Shown here: positions 43,927 through 54,372 of the stretch, in pieces | Layout of the letters: each line of letters starts with the position of its first letter | How positions within the stretch are numbered: position 1 is the stretch's first letter | Assembly: GCA_028386065.3 (NCBI GenBank) | Contig: JAKUCV010001113.1 | Coordinates: 25,545 to 89,544, forward strand | Length of the DNA: 64,000 nt | Direction: 5' to 3' | Source of the DNA: Turnera subulata | Lineage: Eukaryota; Streptophyta; Magnoliopsida; Malpighiales; Passifloraceae | Notes under the pieces: model-generated | The model's database searches: none | Seen by the model: only the letters and a program-made list of their open reading frames with translations | What the model was told of the DNA's origin: nothing | Made by a program: the position numbers and the translations under genes

Positions 43927-46900
43927 TGAGACACCCGTGTCCCAATTTTACAAGTAAAATAGTCAAACAAGGAAACTACCAAAATACCCCCTGAAACCCA
44001 GGACACGAAATCCAATATCAAAACAATGACTGGAAAGAAATCCTTAATATTCTGCGATGTCATAAAGAGCAAACAAAAAACCGGCTTACTAGCCTCAAAT
44101 CAACCCGGCATCCTGCCGATACATCATCAAATACTAAATTCCGGCAACCCGCCAATAAAGTAATCAAAAATCAATAGTGACTTCTCAATAAAATCCAGTG
44201 CAGTGGAAGAGATAAACGGAGTAGAAATAAGAGAAACAAAACAGTATGCATGTCGACTCTATGGATCCAACCGGGAGATCAAGCACAGCTACCTGCTGAG
44301 ATAACCACGTCCGTACTCCGGGAAAAGAAGAAAGAGGCGGCACGCTATCTATGAGTCTGAAAAACAACGTTGGCGATTATGTGAGTCGCCTACTAAGTGA
44401 GCAGTATAAATCTAATTATGTAGGTGTGCAGAACATGTCCGAAAGGAAAGAAGAGCAACAAGACAAGTAAGCAACATACAACAACTGGTACTAACATGCC
44501 AAGACAATCAAGCAATCAGTTCATTATTCTCCATCTGTTGTGTGTTAATTTTTCTTATTATAATTTATTATTCAGGGCCCCCTACTGTGTGCGTCGAGCT
44601 CGGTCCCGTCTCATGAGACAACCAGGCATAAGCCCAAATAAAACCAGGCACGAAGCCCAAACATATCCATAGAGAGAGAGAGAGACAGAGAGAAAGAGGG
44701 AGGTAGAAAGGGGGAGGTAGAAGGAGGGAGGTAGAACCGGTCATTACAGACCCATATGCAAATCCGCATATCACATGCTATCCCGCATGCAAACCCGAGG
44801 GGTATCACTTCCCGCTCGAACCAACCGGTCATCAGCACACAGTAGCCTATCTTCTACTGTACATTATCTTTATTCACAAGTTATGAGTTTATATGTGCCA
44901 AGAATCGTGATCTAACAGGGTTGTTTGTAATCTCATCTCAGTCAAGTATCCGGGTCTCCGACCCACAGCACAACACACAAATTACCCAAAATCACACCAC
45001 ATGTTGTCACCATAATAATCCAACAATTCATGCTCAAAAGCAAACAGTAAGACATAGGCACACAATACGGATCACAATATGTTAGCAAACAGGCATGCAA
45101 CTCAAACAGACCAATCCAACAAGCTCATGCATACAAACATAAAAAGACGTATAAAGTCACCTCAACGACGATTGTCCTGTGGAGCTTTTCCCAAAACAGA
45201 TCCTCCAGCTCCCGAGGTGTTACCTGTGCCTGAATACTGACACACACAACAAATTACAAACAATCACAATAAAAACGTGTATGCATGATCACTAAATGCT
45301 CAACTGAGTTTAACCCGTCCCTAGTTTGCTAATTATGAAATTCCCGGGTCTAAGCCCGACACGAAGTTCTCTCACCTAAACTCCGAGTATCGGGACCTAA
45401 GGTTCACCGGGCTTAAGCCCAACTAAGTCCAAAAGTAGCTCCTGGGCCTAAGGCCCACTCATTAAGTTCTTTACGAGTTTCCGGCCTAGAGTCCAATCTA
45501 AGTCCAATTCAATTTCTGGGCCTAAGGTCCACTTCCTTAAGTCCTTAATCACCAATTATGAAATTGGGCCCGAAGCCCGTTACCTAAATCCAAGGTCAAT
45601 CCGAGCCTAAATGTTCCCGGCCTATGGTTCTACCCGTATCGGTAAATTCCCGGTTATGTTCCACATAATTGCCGTACTCGATTTCTATTATGTACATTAA
45701 CAATAATACATAACCCAATCCGAAATTAAAGGTACATGCCATGAATGAATACAAATTACACAACCAAGTAATACCGTTAAGTGCCGGAACAAAAACCCGA
45801 GCCTTCGTCGGAAAAATCCTGAGCCTCGCCAAAAAAATCCCGAGCCTCGCAGGATTCCGGTGAACCTCGCCGGAAAATTCCACAACCTCCAAAAACCAAT
45901 CACGGCAATCCTGCCACCAGCAAAACAACATCTAACCCGTATTCACCTCAACATCAAACAGAAACTCTACACGGAACCATTGAATTTCCGAATTAAAAAG
46001 AAAAGATGGGGAAGAACCCTTACCCGCAAGCACCCGCTCAATCGGAAATCCGATCGAGTTAGCCCTCAATCGATCCAAGTTTAACACCGGGCACCCAACG
46101 TTACAACCTCACTGCCGGCACTAGGCCTAAACCGGAGCTCACAGCCAAGCTTGCAGCAACACTACCAGCACACGCTCACACTGGCGGCAACAATCTCGAC
46201 CCGCACAAACAGTCCACCGCCATCAACACCCAAGCCGACACAAAGGAACGATTAGCCCAACGGCCAAGACAAATCAGAAACGAGAGGAAAAAGAGGACAA
46301 AGGCAGAGGCTTATCGGCGAACGGCGGCAGCGACCACCAACAACAACAAGAAAACACCACGGCCGGCAGAAGACGAGGACGGCGTCTCGACCACCTCAGC
46401 AGCCCCTCGCGTGCGAGCCGAGCCTCCACCGTCAACTCCCCTCCACTCACAGAGGCTCAACGGCGGCAGCGACACAAAAGGAAGGAACTAGATGATGGGC
46501 CGTCGACGGGTGTGTGTGTGAGGGAAAACCAAAAGAAAGAAAAGAAGTTGAGAGAGAGGGATCGGGGTAGAGTAATGGTTTGGGGAGAGGATTGTGGAAG
46601 AGGAGAAGAGAAGAGGGAGAGGAAGAAAAGAGATGGCGCCGTCGGGGTAGAAGAGAAAAAGAAGAAAAGTGAAGAAAAAAGAAAAGAAAAAGAAGAAAGG
46701 GGTTAGGGTTGGCCGGCCTGGTCCAAAACGACGCCGTTTTGGACTAAGGCGCGGTCAACCCGCCCTTGGCCAGTCAACGTTTTTTTTTTCCCATTAAGCA
46801 AAACGACGTAGTTTCACATACAGCTACGTTAAAGCTCCGTTTCACCCCGGAACAAGTCCCCGTTTCTGACGAAACTCAAACCCCTTATATTGCCGACCTC

Positions 46901-47027
46901 AAAACATTATTCCCAAGGAAAATATTTTATTTCCATAACCAAAAATCCGGAAATTCCACAAGGGTAAAATTGGAATAAAAATTTCGGAAATCCCGAAAAT
47001 CAAATTATGAAAATCCGGGGCGTTACA
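43927..47027 (-). repeat. Chromovirus B 5' LTR
   Basis: 3101 bp, near-identical to 36003-39057 apart from the 46-bp tandem-unit expansion near 45803 and scattered changes. Palindrome at 46721-46744. Flanked outside by TCAGT at 47028-47032. Confidence 0.92.
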
Positions 47028-47032
47028 TCAGT

Positions 47033-47809
47033 ACTGCAATCCATCCGCAGACCGATGCGCAGTGAGAGAGGACTATACAGACACTGGAGGATATGCTTAG
47101 AGCTTGTGTGCTCAATTTCAGTGGTTCTTGGGATGAGACATTACCGTTAGTTGAGTTTGCCTATAACAACGGGTATCACTCCAGTATCGGTATGGCGCCT
47201 TATGAGGCTTTGTATGGGCGGAAGTGTCGTAGTGCGATCAGTTGGGATGAGGAAGGTCTGAGATAGGTGGTTGGTCCGGACCTAGTCCAGGAGACTATTG
47301 ATCAGATCGAGGTGGTTAAGCAGTGCGTGAGAGCTGCTCAGGACTGGCAAAAGGGTTTTGCTGATAAGCATCATCGGGAGATGGAGTACAGTGTAGGTGA
47401 CAGAGTTTTCCTCCGTGTTGCTCCCTGGGGAGGTGTTATCCGGTTTGGGAGGAAGGGCAAGTTGAGCTCTCGTTATATTGGTCCTTATGAGATCATAGAG
47501 CGGATTGGTCCGCTGGCCTACAGGTTGTCTTTACCGGAGGAGCTGTCTCACATACATGATGTATTCCATGTTTTGAAGTTGAGGCGTTATCGGTCTGATC
47601 CTAGTCATGTTGTATCCCCGACAGAGGTGGAGGTTTCTGAGGATTTGACCTATGTGGAGGATTTGGTAGAGATTTTGGCTCAGAAGGTGCGGCAGCTGAG
47701 GAGTCGTACCATTCCTATGGTTCGGGTTAGATGGTGCCGTCATTCCCCGAATGAGGCTACTTAGGAGGTTGAGTACCATATAAGAGAGCAGTATCCACAT
47801 CTGTTCTGA
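47033..47809 (+). pseudogene. Chromovirus A integrase C-terminal part and chromodomain-like tail
   Basis: Continues the integrase cut at 36002: HPQTDAQ then [15 protein letters not shown] with the third catalytic residue [20 protein letters not shown], then [39 protein letters not shown] and [14 protein letters not shown]. Stops: TGA near 47080 (shared with B), TAG at 47264-47266 (CAG in B) and TAG at 47762-47764 (TGG in B). Ends HLF at 47809. Confidence 0.88.
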
Positions 47810-47845
47810 TTTTCATATCTTGTAATTTCGAGGGCGAAATTTTCT

Positions 47846-47860
47846 TAAGTGGGGTAGAAC
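47846..47860 (+). other. Chromovirus A polypurine tract
   Basis: AAGTGGGGTAGAAC ends exactly where the LTR begins TGTGACGCCCC, after the conserved TTTCGAGGGCGAAATTTTC tail. Confidence 0.8.
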
Positions 47861-50800
47861 TGTGACGCCCCGGATTTTCATAATTTAAATTTATGGAATT
47901 TTCGAAATTTTTATTTCCAATTTTGCCCTTGAGGAATTTTCGGATTTTTAAACAAGGAAATTAATTATTTTACCTTGGTTATATCAGAATTAAGTGTTTG
48001 TAGGTCGGGTACGGCTTTCGTTGGAGTCAAAACGTGTTACAGGATGAAATGCGGGGTTTGCCGTAGTTTTGGACTAAACTACGTTGTTTAGTCCGAAACG
48101 ACGTCGTTTTGGACCAGGCCGGCCAACGCTAACTCCCTTTCCTTTCTTTCTTTCTTTTCTCTTCACTTCTCTTTTCTTCCTCTCTTCTACTCACCCTGAC
48201 GGCGCCTCCCTCCTTCTTTTCTCTCTCCCTCTCTCTCCACGATTCTCACCCGGATGTCACGCCCTCACTTCGTATGAATAACGGCTCAGGGCCGGGTTCT
48301 TCCATCTTTATTCTCTTCTCTTTTCTTTATGCTTGATTTATTTTCTTTTCCCAAATATCACATCTCCTTCACTTCTTCCTCACACAACTAGCCACCGCTA
48401 CCTTCAATTCGCCGCAGAGCCGCCGCTGTGTCGATGAAGGAAGGAGGATAGTGACGGGTGCGTGGACTCCAGCTGTGCTTGACATTGCAGCCGTCGCACT
48501 GCCGTGGGCTGGGCATGGGGACCCACGAGGCGTCGCTGCAGGTCTTGTCGCCGTTGTTGGTAAGCCCTGCCATTCCCTCTGTTTCTTTTCTTTTTCTTCT
48601 TCTTCCTTCATTGGTTCGTTGTTTGATGTGGGTTGTTATGTGGTGGTGGCAGATTGGGGATGGTCGTGTGGTGGTGCTTGGCCGGGGAGGGGTTAACAGA
48701 TCGTCACGACTAGCTGTTGGTTGTCCGTTCTCCGAACAGTGAGGCTGTGGGATTGGGTTGTACAGGTTGACGCATCCAAGTTGAAACTGTGAGTGTCCGG
48801 GTAAGGATTCACTTTCCTTTTTCCTTCGCTATTGTTGAAAAGATCTGTTCGACTGCTGTGGATTTGTATGTGATTGTTGTTGGGATTGTGGCAGAAGCGT
48901 TGGAATTCGTTTTTGGTGATTTTGGGTGAATTCCGGCAAAGTTGATCGTAATTCGGCGAAGCTCGGGATTTTTCCGTGAGGGCTCGGGTCACTATTCTGG
49001 CAAACAGTAACTTCCCGGCATTAACGGTATTTATTCCTGGTTTTTTGTCGCGGAGTTATTTGTACATAATGATGGAATTAATCGAGTTAATGTAAATTTA
49101 ATGTAATTGAGATTTAGTGGAATACCGAGAGCGGGGATGTGAGTGTGTGTGGCTGGAATTCACCAACACTGGTAGAACCTTATGCCGGAATAGACTTGGG
49201 CTCGGGAATGACCTTAGAGCGGTATTTAGATAAAATCGGGCCCATGCCCAACTAACTAACTTGAAAGACCTTAAGACTTTTTATGGACCTTAGGATATGG
49301 GCTTGAGGCCCAATGACTAAATTGGATAACCTTTGGACTTGGGTAACGGGCTTTAAGCCCAACTTCATAATGGGCTTTAGGCCCGGGGACTTGTTATGGA
49401 CTTTAAGGAATGGGCTTTAAGCCCAAATTCAAAAATTGGGATAATTGCAGACTTGTGGAAGTGGGCTTTAGGCCGAGAAATTATTTTGGGTTTTGATGGG
49501 CTTAAGCCCGGTTAACCTTAGGTCCTTATCTTTTGAAGTTTTTAATGAGGAGATATACCCTTTTGGGCTTAGGCCCTGAAATTACTTAACCGGTTAGTTT
49601 GGGTCGGGTTTCACTCAGTTGAGCATATAGGTATCATGCATGCACGGTTTGTGATAATTGTTTTGTAATTATTGTGTGTGCCGGTATTCAGGCACGGACA
49701 ATACCTTTGGAACTGGAGGATCTGTCTTGGGGAAAGCTCCAGAGGATAATCGTCGTTGAGGTGACTTTATAAGTCTTTTTATGTTTGTATGCATGTGCTT
49801 GTTAGATTGGTTTGTCTGAGTTGCATGCCTTGTTTGCTAACATGCCATGATCTGTATTGTGTGCCTGTGTGTTACTAGTTGCCTATTGAGCATGACTTTT
49901 AAGTTGTTATGGGATATAACATGTGGAGTGATTTTGGGTGATATGGGTGATGTACTGTGGGTTGGAAACCCGGATGTTTGATTGAGATAATGATTCACAC
50001 AATCCTGTTAATCACAACTCTTGGCACACATGAACTTATAAGTATGAATAAGAATAATGTACAACAAAAGATAGGCCATTGTGTGCTGATGACCGATTGG
50101 TTCGAGCGGGAAGTGATACCCCTCGGGTTTGCGTGCGGGATAGCATGGTATATGCGGTTTAGCATATGGGTCTGTGATGACCGGTTCTACCTCCCTCCTT
50201 CTACCTTCCCCTTTCTACCTCCCTCTTTCTCTCTGTCTCTCCCTCTCTGTCTATGGTTATATTTGGGCTTGATGCCTGGTTATATTGGGCTTATGCCTGG
50301 TTTCTCATGAGACGGGACCGAGCTCGACGCACACAGTAGGGGGCCCTGAATAATAAATATAATAATAAAACTTAACACACAAACGGATGTAAAACATAAA
50401 CTGTTTGCTTGTATGTTGTTGGCATGTTGGTACTGGTTATTGTGTGTTTGCTTGCTTGTGCTTGATTCTCTACTCTCCTTTCGAACTTGCCTTGCACACC
50501 TACATAACTAGATTTATACTGCTCACTGAGTAGGCGACACACATAATCGCCACCGTTGTTTTTCAGACTCTTAGTTAGCGTGCAGTCTCCCTCTTCCTTT
50601 CCGGAGTACGGACGTGGTTATCCCAGCAGGTAGCTGTGCTTCTTCTCCCGGTTGGATCCATAGAGCCGACTTGCATATCATATTCTTCTTTTGTTTTTAT
50701 TTTATCCTTATCTTCCGTTGCATTGGATTTTCTTGAGATGTCATTATTGATTTTGATTACTTTATCGGCGGGTTGCTGGGATTTGATACCTGATGATGTT

Positions 50801-50954
50801 TTGCCGGTTTTCTCTTGTTCTTTATGACATCTCGCTTTATTAAGATTTTTAGAAAATGTTTGGAATTGGAATTCGTGTCCCGGGTTTCAGGGGCATTTTG
50901 GTCAATTCTATTGATTAAGTATTTTAATTGTACAATTGGAACACGGGTGTTTCA
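47861..50954 (+). repeat. Chromovirus A 3' LTR
   Basis: 3094 bp, TGTGACGCCCCGG...GGGTGTTTCA. It matches 28742-31954 with many differences and indels (for example about 80 bp missing near 48070 and about 50 bp missing near 49395). Palindrome at 48091-48114. Flanked outside by GAAGG. Confidence 0.9.
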
Positions 50955-51380
50955 GAAGGTATCTTGAAAATCACCATCCCCACATGGGAGATGTACTTCG
51001 ACGGTGCGGCAAATGGAAGCGGTATGGGCGCCGGTATTATCCTCATTTCGCCCGACAAAGTCACTTATCCTCTGTCTTGCAAGCTAGAGTTTGAAGCCAC
51101 GAACAATATAGCCGAATATGACGCATGTACTATTGGGCTCGAAACTGCGCTTAACATTGGTATACGGCGAATCTGGGTATGTGGTGACTCTGCTCTGGTA
51201 ATTTCACGAGTCATGGGTGAATGGAAGATCAAAAAAGACAAGCTTATGCCTTATGACGAATATCTACAAAGGCTAGCCGCTATGTTCGAGGAAATAGCTT
51301 TCTACTATGTCCCCAGGAAAAATAACCAATTCGCCAATGCACTTGCCATCTTAGCCTCCATGATCGGCATGCCTAAGAAT
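50955..51380 (+). pseudogene. Tat second (archaeal-type) RNase H domain
   Basis: ILKITIPTWEMYFDGAANGS then KLEFEATNNIAEYDACTIGL, RIWVCGDSALVISRV and NNQFANALAILASM. These are the four catalytic positions: D (FDGA), E (AEY), D (CGDS) and the last D, which here is N (FANALA, family FADALA). This extra RNase H placed before integrase is specific to Tat-type gypsy elements. The change suggests loss of activity. The frame is open into integrase. Confidence 0.9.
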
Positions 51381-52818
51381 GCCATCATCCTGCCTATTGG
51401 AATTCAAAAGAACACTGAGCCGTCTTTCCACCGAGAATCTACAATGCCGAAGCCATGGTTCAAGAATCTCATTCATGCCATTTACACCGACCAAGAGGCA
51501 ATTATGGCTATCATTGTGGCCGAAACGAGTCGACCCTTCTGCACCTTGAGCAATCTAAATGCCGAGGGGCAACATTGGTACACCGATATATACAATATCT
51601 TATATGATGGATCCTATCCTGAGCATGCAACTAGTAAAGAAAGAAAAATTCTGAAACAACTCGCCACCGGATACAATCTATGCGCTGGCAAGTTGTATAA
51701 AAAACGTGCCAGTAGGGTTCATTTACTCTATGTCGATACCAATGAAGCTCAAAGAATCATGGAAAAGGTGCATGGAGAAGACGAAGGCCCACACATGGGT
51801 GGAAGCATGCTAGCTCGAAAAATTCTACGATTGGGATACTTTTGGTCTACCATGGATGCCGATTGTGCCAAACATGTTAGATCTTGCCACACGTGTCAAG
51901 TGCACGCCAAGTCGCAACATCTTCCACCGTCTCCTCTTTCGTCTCTGTCGTCGCCTTGGCCATTCTCTACATGGGGATTGATATCATCGGGGAGGTCTTT
52001 CCTAAGTCTTCAAACGGGCACGAATACATCCTAGTGGCTATCGACTATTTCACCAAATGGGTTGAAGCCGAGTCCTTCACCGTCTTTAATGCCAAGAAAG
52101 TTGCCAAATTCATTCACAACAACCTCATCTACCGATATGGTGTTCCTTTTGAGCTGATATCTGACAATGGTGTTCACTTCAAAGCCAATGTGGAAAGGTT
52201 TTGCGCCCGCTACGCCAACAAGTATCACAAGTCGTCACCTTATCAACCTCAAACTAATGGAGCTGCGGAAGCTGCTAACAAGAACCTCAAGACAATCATA
52301 AAAAAGATGCTTATTACACATCGAGAGTGGTCCGAAAAGCTACCATTAGCACTATGGGGATATCGCACCACTATCCGTTCATCCACTGGCGCTACACCGT
52401 ACTCTCTTGTATATGGCATAAAGGCTGTGCTCCCCGTTGAACTTGTGGTCCAATCTTTGAGGGTGGCCCACGAAAGTATGATTCCTGTGACACAATGGGT
52501 TCAAGAAGCCTAGATCAACTCACACTGCTCGATGAAAAGCGTTTGCAAGCTCTATACCATGTCCAAGGTTATCAAAGGCGTATGGCGCATGCATTCAACA
52601 AAAAGGTTAAGTCTCGAGGGCTGAAAGAAGGCGACCTAGTGCTCAAAGAGATACGACAACCGGTGCATGTTCCTAGGGGCAAATTCAAGACTAATTGGTG
52701 CGGACCATACATTATCAAGGAAATCCTTCCTGTAGGGGCAACAAGAATTCAAGATCTAGATGGCAACGAGTTCAAGGACCCAGTCAACATGGATCAACTC
52801 AAGAAATACTATGTGTAG
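51381..52818 (+). pseudogene. Tat integrase
   Basis: Zinc finger HGEDEGPHMGGSMLARKILR...CHTCQVHAKS, then after a frameshift near 51930 the core: MGIDIIGEVFP (D), LVAIDYFTKWVEAES, ELISDNGVHFK (D) and PQTNGAAEAANKNLK (E), LPLALWGYRTTIRSSTG, and the C-terminal VKSRGLKEGDLVLKEIR...GKFKTNWCGPYII. A second frameshift near 52500 splits the C-terminus. Ends KKYYV at 52818. The D-D-E triad is complete but separated by frameshifts. Confidence 0.88.
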
Positions 52819-53218
52819 CGCTTAAAACATTGTTCAAAGAACTATGTAGACCTGATTCTGTGCAAACACAATCATAATAACACAACAAATAGTCACGAAG
52901 CACAGAAACGTAGGAAGCCTGCAAAGGTCCGGTCTCTTATTATTACATCAATAGAAGTTCCCAAATTGACTAAAAATTGGAATTGATTTGGTCTCGTTGT
53001 TATTCTGCATACTCACAAATGAAAATAACATTCTTTATCATAAGTCTCTAATGCCTAAGGCATTTATGCCTCCAATTCTTGTCATTTTCTTCTTCCTCAG
53101 ACTCAGTATGTCCCACAGACTCAGCTCTAGATGGCTCAAGACTGTCAATGAACTTCTTTCGTCTCGCACGCAGCAATTTCTCCAATGGCTTAGTTGTGTC
53201 CCTTAGCCACTCCTTATA
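52819..53218 (+). other. Tat 3' spacer
   Basis: No coding motif seen. Lies between the integrase end and the 3' end of the antisense ORF. Short frames here are shadows. Confidence 0.5.
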
Positions 53219-54315
53219 CTACGGAATAGGAGGCTCCAACGCACGCGTTCCTATGCCAATCCAAGTCAAGAGAGTCCAATTAATACAAATAATCCCCATG
53301 AGTCTACCATCCATAGTCCCTTGGATAGGTGGGGTGATCATACAAGGAACAGGTTGAGCTTGACCAATTTGTCTCATAAACCGCGTCGTGTTGTAATAGG
53401 TAGACTGCTTGATACCGGGTAGCAGCACTACTTCATTGCTGAATGTGTCTCTCGCCATGCGTATAACCTTCAGCCAATCCCAATGCCACATTATATCATT
53501 GGAAGTCAGATGATGCATATAGGTGACCCATTCTCTCATAGTCGCAAAGTACTAGAGTCGACGCATTGTTGAATAGCCCGCTGACGTGTACTTCAATGAT
53601 ACCGGTCATTCAATGATCTTGAGATGTTCACATAGCCACATTAGGAATAGCAATGGAGAATCGCCAATTGGTCCATTCAAGTCATCCGCAAGGGCGTCTT
53701 GCGCATTAAGGGTTTCACCAACAACTAGTGGTACAATGCTATTTCCTTTGTATAGCTGTTCAACGTATTCTCCAAGAATAACGTGACCCATGCCATGACG
53801 CGTCTTTAGCAAGAACTCATTCACCATGACAAATGATAGGACCCGCTTCCTCTTCTCTCTCCAGCTACTTCCGAGTGTCTCGTCTCCATCTACGTGGTAC
53901 AAAGAGAACAATGGTCCCAAGTCGAGAGAGCCTCCCACCAATCCTTGGATATTGATAAGTAGGCGCACACACTCCTTGCATAAGGGGCATTGTATGACGC
54001 AACAACAATTTTTCTGTTCCTTATCCCCTCGGTAAGCTGATCTTCGGTGTCACCTGTCGTTACTCCAAGGAGAGCGTCGAACTCTTCCACTTTCGGGCAG
54101 AGCTCCATCATATCGCTTCCAAAGTGGAACACATGATTCTCTGTATCCCAAAACATCGCTGTGGCTCTTATCCACTCTGGTTGGACATGCACAAACCTCA
54201 GAATGAATAGCCTCTTCAGATCCAGGAAATCATATTGGATGGATTTGGAGATACTCTTCATCCAAGCTTGCACTCTAGCAAGAAAATTGTCACCCATGGT
54301 GTTTAAAGTACTCAA
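53219..54315 (-). pseudogene. Antisense ORF of the Tat 3' region (DUF7745-like)
   Basis: Minus strand, opposite to the Tat pol. Pieces 54315-53890, 53968-53606 and 53539-53219. Sequence marks: DTENHVFHFGSDMMELCPKV then EEFDALLGV, MVNEFLLKTRHGMGHVILGE, VPLVVGETLNAQD, SPLLFLMWLCEHLK and DTFSNEVVLLPG. From memory, this resembles the plant transposon-associated domain DUF7745 that also occurs in antisense ORFs of Grande/Tat-type elements; I could not check it. One frameshift near 53960 and stops near 53606 and 53545 break it. A TATA box lies 48 bp upstream. Function unknown. Confidence 0.65.
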
Positions 54316-54362
54316 TCCTCTGCTCTCAGACGTTTATGCACTTCCCTAGAGGTCTCTGGTTC

Positions 54363-54372
54363 CTTTTATAGA
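54363..54372 (-). promoter_or_regulatory. TATA box of the antisense Tat ORF
   Basis: Minus strand CTATAAAAGG lies 48 bases upstream of the first ATG (54315) and 66 from the next (54297). With a start about 30 bases downstream the transcript would have a short leader. Confidence 0.6.

Larger units (their letters stand above)
36003..47027 (-). mobile_element. Tekay/Del-like chromovirus B, nested in chromovirus A
   Basis: 11,025 bp on the minus strand: 5' LTR 47027-43927, primer binding site, gag from 43779, pol to 39110, polypurine tract, 3' LTR 39057-36003. It is of the same family as A (the same gag start, same pol order, near-identical pol) but in opposite orientation. From about 43300 to 39110 the reading frame has no frameshift, only nonsense codons, so it is younger than A. 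Confidence 0.93.
28742..50954 (+). mobile_element. Tekay/Del-like chromovirus A, nested in Tat and itself split by B
   Basis: 5' LTR 28742-31954, gag from 32100, protease, RT, RNase H, integrase to 36002, element B, then integrase C-terminus to 47809, polypurine tract and 3' LTR 47861-50954. Flanks are GAAGT on the left and GAAGG on the right, a duplication with one change. Own length without B is about 11.2 kb. Several stops and two frameshifts make it defective. Its LTRs are both about 3.1-3.2 kb and differ at many positions. Confidence 0.9.
13998..54372 (+). mobile_element. Tat-type Ty3/gypsy retrotransposon, split by two nested insertions
   Basis: 5' LTR 13998-15173, primer binding site, leader, gag 15912-17478, protease, RT (to 19198 and from 27593), RNase H (to 28741), second archaeal-type RNase H (from 50955), integrase to 52818 and an antisense ORF to 54315. 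The second RNase H before integrase is diagnostic of Tat/Ogre-type elements. Removing copia-2 (8.4 kb) and chromovirus A with B (22.2 kb) leaves about 9.8 kb. No 3' LTR beginning TGAACACCC was found, so the right boundary is arbitrary and the 3' end may be deleted. Confidence 0.85.
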
